From JASLQO01 sp002327525 (GTDB lineage Bacteria; Pseudomonadota; Gammaproteobacteria; Pseudomonadales; Azotimanducaceae): a DNA stretch of 64,000 bases. A program made the translations under genes and the position numbers. The DNA is taken from the NCBI GenBank assembly GCA_030744435.1, contig JASLQO010000031.1, positions 1-64,000 of the forward strand, written 5' to 3'. The notes under the pieces are model-generated. The model was not told the DNA's origin. It did not search any database and saw only the letters and a program-made list of their open reading frames with translations. Each line of letters opens with the position of its first letter. Positions within the stretch are counted from its first letter, which is position 1. This document shows, piece after piece, positions 44,430-53,685 of the stretch.

Positions 44430-45290
44430 ATGGACGATTCACTGACTCTGCACCCCACGACATGGACCAGCGTAAACCGCTGGGAGTGTGACGAAAACGA
44501 CCATCTTAACGTGCGTTTCTACGCCGCCAAGATGAATGATGCATTACGCCTCGCGCTGGACGACCTCGGCATTCGCGACGGCCACATCCGTTCGCAACAC
44601 ATGCGCTATCTGGCAGAAGCGCGCGTGGCCACCCCATTGCGTATCGATGCAGCACCAGTGGTCAACGCGGACGGCCAACCAGAGATGCTCACGGTGATGA
44701 CCAATATCGCTTTTGATCGCCTGCTCGCCACATACACTACGCGCCTGGACGAAAGCACACGGCTTCCCGCAGGCGGTAACTTACCGGCAATCGCCGCACC
44801 TCGCGGTCTGATCGAGCCACCGCAGCCGGTCGAATCATCGCGGGCGAGCGCCGCTGGTTACCTAACCGTCGGACGCGGGGTCATTCATGCGCACGAATGC
44901 CGATCCGACGCCACACTCGAATACGCTGCCTACGTAGGCCGTATCTCTGACGGTATGCCGAACCTGTGGAGTCAAATCAACCCGCCCCGGGATGCAGCGG
45001 CTCACGAGCGCGGCGAACAAGGCGGCGCCGTCCTCGAATACCGGCTCGATCTGCACGCGCCATTGTGCTGTGGGGATGCATTCACTCACCTGTCCGGGAT
45101 CGTCGACATCGGCAACAAGACCATGACGCTCTCTCATCTGCTGATCAACGAATCCTCCGGAGAGTGCGCCGCCAGCGCGCAGGCGCTGACCATCGCCATG
45201 GACCTGCAAACCCGCAGGTCGGCACCCATTTCCGAATCGCGACGTGCAAGAATGGCGCAACTCCTGATCTCACCAGACAGCCAATTCTGA
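44430..45290 (+). CDS. Acyl-CoA thioesterase (hotdog fold)
   Basis: 286 aa, two hotdog modules. N-terminal NRWECDENDHLNVRFYAAKM has the conserved Asp/His/Asn pattern of thioesterases (DxxxHLN); the second module begins near IDLHAPLCCGDAFTHLSGIV. The ATG at 44430 is chosen as the first after the GDPD divergent start. Probably hydrolyses an acyl-CoA in the cytoplasm. Operonic with the phosphatase gene 12 bases downstream. Confidence 0.78.
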   Translation: MDDSLTLHPTTWTSVNRWECDENDHLNVRFYAAKMNDALRLALDDLGIRDGHIRSQHMRYLAEARVATPLRIDAAPVVNADGQPEMLTVMTNIAFDRLLATYTTRLDESTRLPAGGNLPAIAAPRGLIEPPQPVESSRASAAGYLTVGRGVIHAHECRSDATLEYAAYVGRISDGMPNLWSQINPPRDAAAHERGEQGGAVLEYRLDLHAPLCCGDAFTHLSGIVDIGNKTMTLSHLLINESSGECAASAQALTIAMDLQTRRSAPISESRRARMAQLLISPDSQF

Positions 45291-45302
45291 AGGACCGAGG
45301 AT

Positions 45303-46040
45303 ATGTTCAAAATGCCAGATCGGCGCCGCATCTATCTGCTGCGCCATGCAGAAGCAGCCTACGTGGCCGACGACGGCACCGTGACAGACGATCCCAACAA
45401 TGTAGCACTCACCCGCGCCGGACGCGTTCAGGCGCGTAAGCAGTCGGCGATACTCGCGAATGTGGAATTCGACCGCGCTGTATGTTCCGGACTTCGCCGT
45501 ACCGTCGAGACCGCCACCATCGTGCTCGCCGGGCGTGAGACACCGCTGCTGGAACAGCAGCCGGATCTAATCGAGATTCAGGGCGGCTCGCAGCTGCCCG
45601 AAGACGAGGATCACGGCATGGCCAACTGGTTACGCCACATGGTCAATCCCTGGGCTGACGCCACCGAACCTGACGCACGCTTCCTGGGCGGCGAGCTTTT
45701 TGCCGATTTCGAAGCCCGGGTAACGCCCGCTTTCGACGCCATCGTCGCGGACACCTCCTGGAACACGCTCCTGCTGGTTGCGCACGGCGGCGTGAACAGT
45801 CTCATCTTCAACCACATCCTGCACCTGCCCTGGCAAGGCGACGTCGCGATCGAGCAGGACAACGCCTGCATCAATATCATCGACGTCGACTGTGATGAGC
45901 CGGGAGGAGCGGTTCGCCATCTGATCCGGGCCGTGAATCTAACCGGCTACAACCTCAACAAGTCGGGCATCGTACTCACCAACATGGAGAGTTCTGTACT
46001 GCGCATCAGCGAGATTCTGGGGGATGGAGAAGAACGTTGA
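45303..46040 (+). CDS. Histidine phosphatase (phosphoglycerate-mutase superfamily)
   Basis: 245 aa. The catalytic RHA motif YLLRHAEAAY, the second conserved region FDRAVCSGLRRTVETA and LLVAHGGVNSLI supply the two His and Arg residues. Substrate may be a phosphorylated metabolite or CoA-linked intermediate. CGAGGA precedes the ATG; second gene of the thioesterase operon. Confidence 0.88.
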   Translation: MFKMPDRRRIYLLRHAEAAYVADDGTVTDDPNNVALTRAGRVQARKQSAILANVEFDRAVCSGLRRTVETATIVLAGRETPLLEQQPDLIEIQGGSQLPEDEDHGMANWLRHMVNPWADATEPDARFLGGELFADFEARVTPAFDAIVADTSWNTLLLVAHGGVNSLIFNHILHLPWQGDVAIEQDNACINIIDVDCDEPGGAVRHLIRAVNLTGYNLNKSGIVLTNMESSVLRISEILGDGEER

Positions 46041-46330
46041 GGAAGAAGGTCGGCGGGAGTTGACGTATGAAGTCAGGGCCGGTAGCAAAACCGACCCTGA
46101 CGGAGTCAAGAGCGCCGATCAGGCGACCGATGCTCCCACTACGAATAGATACACGATCACCTCCTTATTGCGTTGCCCGACACGGTGCGGATAGTGGGGT
46201 ACCTTGTGACGCATTGCAATGCCAAATTGCGCGACGAGTGGAGTATGCTCGGTCGTCATTCATTCCGGACAGAGATGAGTAAGGCGAGTTCGTACGGAGC
46301 AGACAGCCAGGGGAGAGAACGGATCTGAAC
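46041..46330. other. Intergenic region with hairpin and perfect Shine-Dalgarno on the minus strand
   Basis: GTCAGGG at 46072-46078 pairs with CCCTGAC at 46095-46101 (a hairpin without U-tract). At 46155-46167 the plus strand equals the last 13 bases of 16S rRNA, so the minus strand has TAAGGAGGTGATC, a maximal ribosome site, directly followed by GTG and an 11-codon ORF (MYLFVVGASVA) ending in TGA. No other coding signal is seen; it may be a gene remnant or leader peptide. Confidence 0.45.
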
Positions 46331-46678
46331 TTGAAGGGCATTCACCACGTTTCCATCAACGTCAGCGACGTCAATGCCGCGCGTGATTTCTACGTCGACA
46401 TTCTCGAGCTGGAACTCCTCGAACGGCCAGATTTCGGATTCCCCGGCGCCTGGCTACGCTCGGGTGACCAGGAGGTGCACCTCATCGGTATCGATTCCGG
46501 GACACCTCTCAAGGAGCAGCATTTCGCATTTCGCGTAGACGACCTCGCGGGCGTTTCGCAAAAACTCGAGGCAGCGGGTGTGAAGGTCAGCCGCCCAAAC
46601 GAAATCGCCGGAATCTGCGTGCAGGCGTTCACCCACGATCCCAGCGGCAACATGATCGAGTTCAATCAGCAACTCTGA
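46331..46678 (+). CDS. VOC (glyoxalase-fold) family protein
   Basis: 115 aa, single-module glyoxalase/bleomycin-resistance fold: GIHHVSINVSDVNAARDFYV with the first metal His, HFAFRVDDLAG with the second His, and the end GNMIEFNQQL with the metal Glu. TTG start, as no ATG lies in frame nearby; GGGGAGAG is 13 bases upstream, so the start is uncertain. Possibly a dioxygenase or epimerase; substrate unknown. Confidence 0.82.
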   Translation: MKGIHHVSINVSDVNAARDFYVDILELELLERPDFGFPGAWLRSGDQEVHLIGIDSGTPLKEQHFAFRVDDLAGVSQKLEAAGVKVSRPNEIAGICVQAFTHDPSGNMIEFNQQL

Positions 46679-46716
46679 GGATTCCCCGCCATGCGGGGAA
46701 TCTCGAGCAGCATCTA

Positions 46717-47886
46717 TCAGCCATCCAGGCGCTCGATGATAGTGCCGGTTCCAAGACCGCCTCCACAACACATGGCGATGAGCGCGTATCGTCCCCCGGA
46801 GCGTTCCAGTTCATGCAGCGCGCTGGTAATCAGACGTGCGCCCGTGGAACCAGTGGGATGGCCAAGCGCGATGGCCCCGCCGTTCGGGTTGACACGGGCC
46901 GGGTCTGGATTCAGCTCCTTCTCCCAGGCCAGAACCACCGAGGCGAATGCCTCGTTGACCTCGAACACGGCAATGTCCTCGATGTCCAGACCGGCCTGAT
47001 CGAGCACCTTGCGGCTGGCCGGAATCGGCCCTTTGAGCATAGTCACGGGATCGACGCCCACCAGCGTGCTGGCAACTATTTTCGCCCGGGGTTTGAGATT
47101 CAACTCCTCGACCGCGCTGTGAGATGCAACGATCACCACCGCGGCACCGTCGGAGACCTGCGAACTCGACCCCGCGGTGTGAATCTCCTGCCCCGGCACC
47201 GGTTGCAGACCGGCCAGCGCCTCGAGGCTGGTGGCGCGCAGGCCTTCGTCGCGATCGATCATGCGGGTCTCACCGGTAGGATTGCCCTCATCGTCGAGAA
47301 TGGGCGCTTCTACCGGCACGATCTCGCGGCCGAAGCGCCCCTCTTCCCATGCCTGGATAGCGCGCTCCTGGCTTCTGAGCCCGAAGGCATCCGTGTCGGC
47401 TCGCGTGATCTGATACTCCTCGGCGATCATCGCCGCACCCTGAAACTGGCTGGTGGGCTGATAATGTGACATGTAGCTCTCGCCCATCGGCACGCCCCCG
47501 GCCATGTTGGAACCAAGCGGTACACGACTCATCATTTCGACGCCGCATGCCATCACGACATCCTCCATGCCGGATCCCACCATCGCAGCTGCGAGTGAGG
47601 TCGCCTGCTGGCTGGAGCCGCATTGCGAGTCCACCGTCGTGGCCGCCACTTCTTCGGGCAGCCCCTGGGAGAGCCATGCGATGCGCGCAATATTGAACGA
47701 TTGCTCGTTGATCTGCGAAACACAGCCACCGATGAGCTGTCCGACTTTGTCCGCCGGTATACCGCTTCGCTCGAGCGCTCCTTGTTGCACCGCACCCAGC
47801 AGATCCGCCGGCATCAGTCCCGCCAGTCTTTTGCCGCGCTTGCCAATGGCGCTGCGCGCCGCCTCGACGATATATACGTCCTGCAT
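46717..47886 (-). CDS. Acetyl-CoA C-acyltransferase (thiolase)
   Basis: 389 aa. N-terminal nucleophile C89 in DSQCGSSQQA, NEAFAS, GHPTGSTGAR with the catalytic His, and CCGGGLGTG with the second Cys are intact. It cleaves 3-ketoacyl-CoA with CoA in beta-oxidation or degradation of steroids or related compounds. ATG at 47886 chosen over the 9-residue longer frame. Stands alone; the 227 bases upstream are strikingly AT-rich and contain likely promoter sequence. Confidence 0.94.
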   Translation of the reverse strand: MQDVYIVEAARSAIGKRGKRLAGLMPADLLGAVQQGALERSGIPADKVGQLIGGCVSQINEQSFNIARIAWLSQGLPEEVAATTVDSQCGSSQQATSLAAAMVGSGMEDVVMACGVEMMSRVPLGSNMAGGVPMGESYMSHYQPTSQFQGAAMIAEEYQITRADTDAFGLRSQERAIQAWEEGRFGREIVPVEAPILDDEGNPTGETRMIDRDEGLRATSLEALAGLQPVPGQEIHTAGSSSQVSDGAAVVIVASHSAVEELNLKPRAKIVASTLVGVDPVTMLKGPIPASRKVLDQAGLDIEDIAVFEVNEAFASVVLAWEKELNPDPARVNPNGGAIALGHPTGSTGARLITSALHELERSGGRYALIAMCCGGGLGTGTIIERLDG

Positions 47887-47959
47887 GATGTCCACTCGAA
47901 ATTTCGAAGGCACCTATTGTCGGTTGCACGTCGAGGATTACAAGCAGCGTCCCGAAAAC

Positions 47960-48025
47960 TGCTATTACATAGACATTATTAACTTAAATATCATATAGTT
48001 ATATAGTTTTCTTTCTAAAGAATCT
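47960..48025. promoter_or_regulatory. AT-rich intergenic island, likely divergent promoter
   Basis: Between the thiolase and the exported-protein gene lies a run of mostly A/T (for example TTAACTTAAATATCATATAG and TATATAG) in a GC-rich region. Several TATAAT-like hexamers occur on both strands. It probably carries the divergent promoters of both genes. Confidence 0.4.
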
Positions 48026-48113
48026 CTCCACCTCGCTCCACTTTCCCTGCGAAATGGCCGCATGCTGACCTGCCATAGTGGTGTGTACGAACCGTCATGC
48101 AGGAGAACCTTCC

Positions 48114-48446
48114 ATGCGGTACATGACCAACAGTTCGATTCTGCTCGGCGCTATCTTTCTAGGCGTCTGGAGCGCGGCTGTCGCAGACGAAATCGTGCTG
48201 CCCGCTGCTCCAGGCTCTTTTCAGGACTTCACCATGAGCACGCTGCAAATGGAGGAGGAATACCGGCTCGGCGTCGAGAAATACCGGCTGGACCACGAAA
48301 CCCGAGTCACCGGCTGGCAAGTCTCCGAGAACTGGTTCTTCGGACATCAGAAGGGAGAAGACTCCGGCCTCACACTGGTCTGGCAGCAGGACCGTGAACA
48401 GGTCAGCCTGTCCAAGGACGGGGTACGTTTCACGCGGCGCTTCTGA
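48114..48446 (+). CDS. Small exported protein, unknown function
   Basis: 110 aa from the ATG at 48114, which has AGGAGA upstream. A typical Sec signal peptide (MRYMTNSSILLGAIFLGVWS to AVA) is followed by an acidic, polar mature region of about 85 residues (YRLGVEKYRLDHETRVTGWQ, DSGLTLVWQQD). No domain recognised. Convergent with the SUMF1-like gene with an 18-base gap. Confidence 0.7.
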   Translation: MRYMTNSSILLGAIFLGVWSAAVADEIVLPAAPGSFQDFTMSTLQMEEEYRLGVEKYRLDHETRVTGWQVSENWFFGHQKGEDSGLTLVWQQDREQVSLSKDGVRFTRRF

Positions 48447-48464
48447 CCCGAGCTGCCACGCTGA

Positions 48465-50132
48465 CTACAGTTCGCGGATCAGCCGTATACCGCGGGTGTC
48501 GCCCGCACGATCGAAGCTGTCGCGATAACCGAGCTCGAGTTCCTCTCCGGCGGAATCCCAGGCACTGCCACGCACAACGTGACTCACACAGCCTCCCCGC
48601 CCGCAATCCGCCATCCATTCAGAGACGTTACCCACCATGTCGTACACGCCCAGGGCATTGGGCTGGTACGAGCCAACCGGCGCACCGCGGGTATGGCCGT
48701 CATCACAATCCACCGTCCGCCACTGACGAAAAACTTTCTTAAGACTCTGATCTGCGATGTTGCCGAGCTGACACAACGATACATCGCGCCGGCCACGCCA
48801 GGCGACATAGATCCACTCGTCATCGGTCGGCAACCTATACACGTGACCGGCCTGTCGCGTCAGCCATTCGACGTAAGCCGACGCTTCCCGCCAGGAGATG
48901 TCGGCGATAGGGTGCGCGTCGCTGTCCATGCCCTTGACCTCGGGCACAGCCACGCCCGTGGCCTGCGCGTAGCGTCGATACATCCCGACGGTGACCTCCG
49001 TAACGCTGACGGCGAACGGTTGATCAATCACGATGCTGCTCTGCACCTCGCCTATGCCCGCAGGACCGCCGGGCTGCATCGTGCCGGCATCCACCACGAT
49101 CACCTCGGGCGCTTCACCGCCCGTCGCCAGAGGATCTCGAATTAGCTGTCCCTCTCGCATCGTGAAACGCTCTAGCACCACGTTCAGCGTGTGCCCCTGG
49201 CTACGCACACTGACCTGCCGCACCACGGTTCGATATCCTGCCTTGCGCACCCGTACTTCCACGACGCCTGTCGGCAGATACATGCCTGGCACGTAGGCAA
49301 GCTGCCTGCCGTCGCTCCGCAACGTCACCTCGGCGCCAGCGGGTGCGACGTTGACGGTCAGCGCTCCCTCGCTGCGCTGCAGTGTGACGTCGATTTCGTT
49401 TATGCCCTTGTGAAGACGCACGTCGATCGTTCGCGTTTCGTACCCCGCAGCGCGGACGCGCACTTTGTACTTCCCAGTGGGCAGACGAACGTTGGGTTCA
49501 TAGGCGAGCGGCACGTCGAGCAGTTCCACAACCGCCCTGCCGGGTTTGGTTCTGATCGCTAACGCGCCGGTATCCACCCTGTTCAGCTCGGCGATCAACT
49601 CCACCGTCTCGCCAGGAGGTACGCCAACGATCCGCCGGATCGTTTCGCGACCGAAAACGCTGAACTCTATCTGATGCTCTCCGGCCGCAATGCCATCAAG
49701 GCGTATTGGCGTTCGAGAACCGAGCAGCTCGCCATCGAGGCGCACGCTCGCACCCTGGGGATTGGTGGCCAGCTTCAGAACACCCTCGGCATAGGGCATG
49801 TCCACCTGCAACCGCACAAACTCTCCACGCGGCAGACCCACCTGAGCCACGTGGGGCGGATGATAGGGGTGACGCACGAGCAGGGTGTACTCACCCGCGA
49901 GCAGGTCATCCCGGGTGAGAGGCGTGCGGCCTATGATCACACCGTCAAGCGCTACCTCCGCACCGTCCACGTCCGCCACGACGCTGAGCTGCGCGGTTCC
50001 GATCACCAGCTGCTTGAGTAAGCCGGGGCCCTGACTCATCCAGTCGGCGACCAGCGCACCCCCGAGGAGCACAGCACCCGCGACCAGCAGCAGACGGCGG
50101 CGCGCGCGCCTGGCTTCTTCTCGTTTATTCAT
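48465..50132 (-). CDS. PEGA-repeat protein with SUMF1/FGE-like C-terminal domain
   Basis: 555 aa. One N-terminal transmembrane helix (about residues 15-35), four PEGA-type repeats (roughly 50-120, 122-185, 190-255, 258-325, each with a GA-V-LDG or similar start and a GEY/GKYKVRV-type end), then a SUMF1/FGE-sulfatase-fold domain (ISWREASAYVEWLTRQAGHV, RLPTDDEWIYVAW, GVYDMVGNVSEWMADC, RGIRLIREL). The paired catalytic Cys of true formylglycine-generating enzymes is not seen, so it is probably structural or regulatory at the cell envelope. Confidence 0.8.
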   Translation of the reverse strand: MNKREEARRARRRLLLVAGAVLLGGALVADWMSQGPGLLKQLVIGTAQLSVVADVDGAEVALDGVIIGRTPLTRDDLLAGEYTLLVRHPYHPPHVAQVGLPRGEFVRLQVDMPYAEGVLKLATNPQGASVRLDGELLGSRTPIRLDGIAAGEHQIEFSVFGRETIRRIVGVPPGETVELIAELNRVDTGALAIRTKPGRAVVELLDVPLAYEPNVRLPTGKYKVRVRAAGYETRTIDVRLHKGINEIDVTLQRSEGALTVNVAPAGAEVTLRSDGRQLAYVPGMYLPTGVVEVRVRKAGYRTVVRQVSVRSQGHTLNVVLERFTMREGQLIRDPLATGGEAPEVIVVDAGTMQPGGPAGIGEVQSSIVIDQPFAVSVTEVTVGMYRRYAQATGVAVPEVKGMDSDAHPIADISWREASAYVEWLTRQAGHVYRLPTDDEWIYVAWRGRRDVSLCQLGNIADQSLKKVFRQWRTVDCDDGHTRGAPVGSYQPNALGVYDMVGNVSEWMADCGRGGCVSHVVRGSAWDSAGEELELGYRDSFDRAGDTRGIRLIREL

Positions 50133-50392
50133 TTCAACCCGAGGCAATCCGAACACTCAGACCAATGGCAGCATAAGCTTTGCGCGGCAACTTGGCGATG
50201 AGGCACTGGCGCGTGTCGCTGCCGCCGCGCGGTGCTTCCTGCGGTCGTACTCCCAATATAGAATTCGCCCAGCAATCGGCTCGCATAGTGCTCGTAAACC
50301 GCCCGCAACCGGACACAACCGCCATAGCACCCTTTCAGGACACATATACGCCCACAGGATCCGCCAAGGAGGCCGTTCCGCCAGCCGCTTCC

Positions 50393-51826
50393 ATGTTCTG
50401 GCGGCCGCTGTTCTGGGCGAGTAGCGGTGCGGTTGCAATCATGGCCAACTACCTGTATTTCGGCCACTTCGACATCGCACTGCTGGTTGCTCCGGATTCA
50501 GCGAGCTATCTCGAATTCACCCCGGAACGCACGGCCGGGTACCCGCTGTTTCTGCGCTTGCTGAGTCCGCTCTACCCCCAATCGGTGGCCGTCGCGCAAC
50601 TCAATCTATACCTGGCAGCCGTGATCTGGCTCGGGCACTCAATGCTGCGGTTGTTCCCGTGGCCGTGGGCGGCATGGCTCGTGACTCTAATGCTCGCCGG
50701 ACACACATCACTGCAGCTGTTGGCCATGTGGCATCTGTCCGACTCGCTGTTTGCCAGCCTCACCATTGCAGTGCTGGCCGCGATCGCGCACCTGTTGATG
50801 CGACCGAGCACACGTTGGGCGGTAGTTGCCAGCACACTCTGTGCCGCCGCCATTCTGGTACGGCCTGCCGGCTACTATCTGTTCGGCGTGCTCATCTTCT
50901 TGTCCATCACGATGCCCGCGCGCAACATCCGCATGCAGACCGCCTTGTGGGTACCGGTCACCGCGAGCCTGGTGATCGCGTCTGCCACCAATATGGTCCA
51001 TTTCGGCGTGTTCTCCCCCCAGGTCATGGGAGGCTACTCACTGGTGGGCCACGTCGCAGAAAAGATCGAATCGCAGCCTGGCGGTGTCCACGCCTCTCTG
51101 GCCGAGAGCATTGCTGCCAGGCTACGGCCGGTTCTCGAGAAGCGGCCTGTGGCTCCCTACCCGCTCGGCTATCAGGAGATCACCACCGCAGACTACAATG
51201 AGATCCTCTGGCAAAACGTGATACCCGAGATCGCAGCCTACGTGGCTCGCACCGATCCCACCAAAGATGCACAAGTCGCCACCAGCGCGGTCGCTGGTGA
51301 ACTGGCGCGCACGGTTATCCGGACACATCCGGCGTGGTATGCACGTCATGTCACTGCGCACTTTCTCGGCCTGGCCGACCCGCTGCTCGACGACCCGCCC
51401 CGGGTGGATCTGGAGATCAACTGGTCAGCCGAGCACTCCAATCGGCTACTTGCCGATTCCGTCGAACTGTCACTGCAAGGCATACCCCCTTCACGGGTAG
51501 TGGACAAACCTCTCCCCACGCTGCTCGCCGCGGTACTGTGGCTGCTGAACCTACCATGGGTGATACTGGCAGCGTACGCCGTGCCGCTGCTGATCGTTCT
51601 GGCGCTAGCCACCGTGATGCTGTCCCTGTTGTCCATATCGAGACGCACACCGCTAATCTGCTTCACAGCGGTCCTCGGATTGTCTGCGATGGGTTACATG
51701 CTGCTGGTCTCTTCTGTGCAAGTAGCACTGTACCGCTATACCCTGATCGCCGTGCCGCCGACAGCGCTTTTGACACTCATCGGACTCGCGACGGCCTCCT
51801 CCTGGCTACGGAAGCGGTTGCTCTGA
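50393..51826 (+). CDS. Polytopic GT-C-like (GT39/PMT-type) membrane glycosyltransferase
   Basis: About 477 aa. Some ten hydrophobic helices; the first periplasmic loop has DSASYLEFTPERTAGYPLFL, the acidic loop plus GYP motif seen in lipid-linked-sugar glycosyltransferases. The ATG at 50393 is chosen; the open frame extends to 50180 with low-complexity sequence and no good ribosome site, so the N-terminus is uncertain. Its stop is coupled (TGATG) to asnB. Head of a four-gene glycan cluster. Confidence 0.72.
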   Translation: MFWRPLFWASSGAVAIMANYLYFGHFDIALLVAPDSASYLEFTPERTAGYPLFLRLLSPLYPQSVAVAQLNLYLAAVIWLGHSMLRLFPWPWAAWLVTLMLAGHTSLQLLAMWHLSDSLFASLTIAVLAAIAHLLMRPSTRWAVVASTLCAAAILVRPAGYYLFGVLIFLSITMPARNIRMQTALWVPVTASLVIASATNMVHFGVFSPQVMGGYSLVGHVAEKIESQPGGVHASLAESIAARLRPVLEKRPVAPYPLGYQEITTADYNEILWQNVIPEIAAYVARTDPTKDAQVATSAVAGELARTVIRTHPAWYARHVTAHFLGLADPLLDDPPRVDLEINWSAEHSNRLLADSVELSLQGIPPSRVVDKPLPTLLAAVLWLLNLPWVILAAYAVPLLIVLALATVMLSLLSISRRTPLICFTAVLGLSAMGYMLLVSSVQVALYRYTLIAVPPTALLTLIGLATASSWLRKRLL

Positions 51827-53685
51827 TGTGCGGCATCAGCGGCATCATCGGTGGTTCGTTCGTCTCCGCACGTCCTCTGATCGAGCGCATGGTTGCCGCC
51901 CAGCACCATCGTGGACCCGATGCGGGCGTGACCACGTTCCCCCACGGCGCAGCACTGGGGCACAACCGGCTCGCAGTCATCGATCTCAGCGAACATGCCA
52001 ATCAGCCATTCACGGATCACGAACAACGCCTGCACCTCGTCTACAACGGGGCAATCTACAACTTTCAGGCCTTGCGTGTGGAACTGCAGCAGCTCGGCTT
52101 CGAATTTCGAACGTCCAGTGACACCGAGGTCGTATTACACGCATTCCAGCAATGGGGTGAGCAATGTGTCGAGCATTTCAACGGCATGTTCGCATTCGCC
52201 ATCTGGGATGCATGGCAGCAGCGTCTGTTCGTCGCAAGGGACCGGCTCGGCGAGAAGCCACTGTTCTACGCATACACGCACGATGGCCTCGTATTCGCCT
52301 CCGAACCCGCGACGATGTCGCTGCATCCCGACATCGGCCGCGCCCTGAGTGAACAGGGACTGGCCTGTTACCTGGCGCTCGGATACACGACCGGAGAAGC
52401 AACGCTGTTTGATGGCGTGCAGCGCGTCCCCCCGGCATGCTGCGGGTGGTACACACCCGGACAGAAACTGCAGCTCAAACGCTATTGGCATCTCGCCACC
52501 CACTTCGAAAACAAGAGAATCGACATCCCTGACTCCCGCCGGATCGAGGAACTGACCGCCTTGATCGACGACGCGGTTGCCATACGCATGGTCGCCGATG
52601 TCCCTCTTGGCGCCTTCTTGAGCGGAGGCCTAGACTCCTCGACCATCGCTGCAGCCATGGTCCGCCAGGAGGCTCAGACACACACGCACACATTCAGCAT
52701 CGGTTTTCGCAGTGCGTCTTTCGATGAACGCGACTATGCGCGCGAGGTCGCCAGAGTCCTGAACACTCATCACACGGAACGCGTTCACGATGACGTCGAT
52801 CTGGCGGCCCACATCGCCAGCGCCGCGCGGGAGCCGCTGGCGGACAGCTCATATCTGCCAATGATGCTGCTTAGCCAGACAACACGCGAACACGTCACCG
52901 TAGCACTCTCTGGAGACGGCGCGGATGAAGCATTTCTCGGCTACCCCACTCACGCCGCCGATGAGTTGCACCATCGCCACGCCCAGAACCTGCGCCGCCT
53001 GCGCACCCCGTTGACCTGGCTGGTAAACGCACTACCCATCAGTTTCGCAAAAGTCAGTTTCGACTACCGGGCCCACCAGTGGATGGGTGGCCTGGATATG
53101 GACGATACCGATGCGCACTATCACTGGCGCGAGATCTTCTCACCCGACGAGCGCACCGGCCTGGTGCCCGGGCTGGCGGGAATCAATCCTGCATTGGATA
53201 CGTTCCGGGCCCGCGCCCTCGACGTCGAAGGCAGCCACTACCTCGACCGGGCCAGTTACGTGGATCTCACGACCTGGCTGCCGGACGACATTTTGGTGAA
53301 GGTGGACCGCACCACCATGGCACACTCACTGGAAGCGCGTGCTCCATTTCTGGATCACCGACTGATAGAGTACGCCGCATCCGTGCCGGTGGAATGCAAG
53401 TACCGAAACCGACGCGGCAAGCTGATTCTGCGCGAGAGCCAACGAGCACGTCTGCCGGCATTGACGCTCAGGCGTTCGAAAAAAGGCTTCAACGCACCGG
53501 TGTCGGCCTGGATCAACACGGAACTCCGGCAGTACGCTGACGAACTTCTGAACGACCCACGATTGCGGGAGGTGGTAGATGGCGCGACGGTCGATGCAAT
53601 GCTGAGCGAACACCGGCGCAAGAGACGCGATCATGGATTGAAACTGCTCAACCTGATGACCCTCGGTCTGTGGCTGAATCAGTGA
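51826..53685 (+). CDS. asnB: Asparagine synthase (glutamine-hydrolysing), AsnB-like
   Basis: 619 aa. N-terminal class-II glutaminase with Cys2 (MCGISGIIGG), RLAVIDL, YNGAIYNFQAL, then synthetase domain with the PP-loop GAFLSGGLDSS and SGDGADEAFLGYP. Located inside a glycosyltransferase cluster, it may amidate a sugar or lipid carboxylate instead of (or as well as) making asparagine. The GTG of the next gene overlaps its stop. Confidence 0.93.
   Translation: MCGISGIIGGSFVSARPLIERMVAAQHHRGPDAGVTTFPHGAALGHNRLAVIDLSEHANQPFTDHEQRLHLVYNGAIYNFQALRVELQQLGFEFRTSSDTEVVLHAFQQWGEQCVEHFNGMFAFAIWDAWQQRLFVARDRLGEKPLFYAYTHDGLVFASEPATMSLHPDIGRALSEQGLACYLALGYTTGEATLFDGVQRVPPACCGWYTPGQKLQLKRYWHLATHFENKRIDIPDSRRIEELTALIDDAVAIRMVADVPLGAFLSGGLDSSTIAAAMVRQEAQTHTHTFSIGFRSASFDERDYAREVARVLNTHHTERVHDDVDLAAHIASAAREPLADSSYLPMMLLSQTTREHVTVALSGDGADEAFLGYPTHAADELHHRHAQNLRRLRTPLTWLVNALPISFAKVSFDYRAHQWMGGLDMDDTDAHYHWREIFSPDERTGLVPGLAGINPALDTFRARALDVEGSHYLDRASYVDLTTWLPDDILVKVDRTTMAHSLEARAPFLDHRLIEYAASVPVECKYRNRRGKLILRESQRARLPALTLRRSKKGFNAPVSAWINTELRQYADELLNDPRLREVVDGATVDAMLSEHRRKRRDHGLKLLNLMTLGLWLNQ

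Noticed and set aside
46155..46167. 3' end of a 16S rRNA gene
   Set aside because: Only the last 13 bases match; the preceding sequence has none of the conserved helix-45 region, so it is better read as a Shine-Dalgarno on the other strand.
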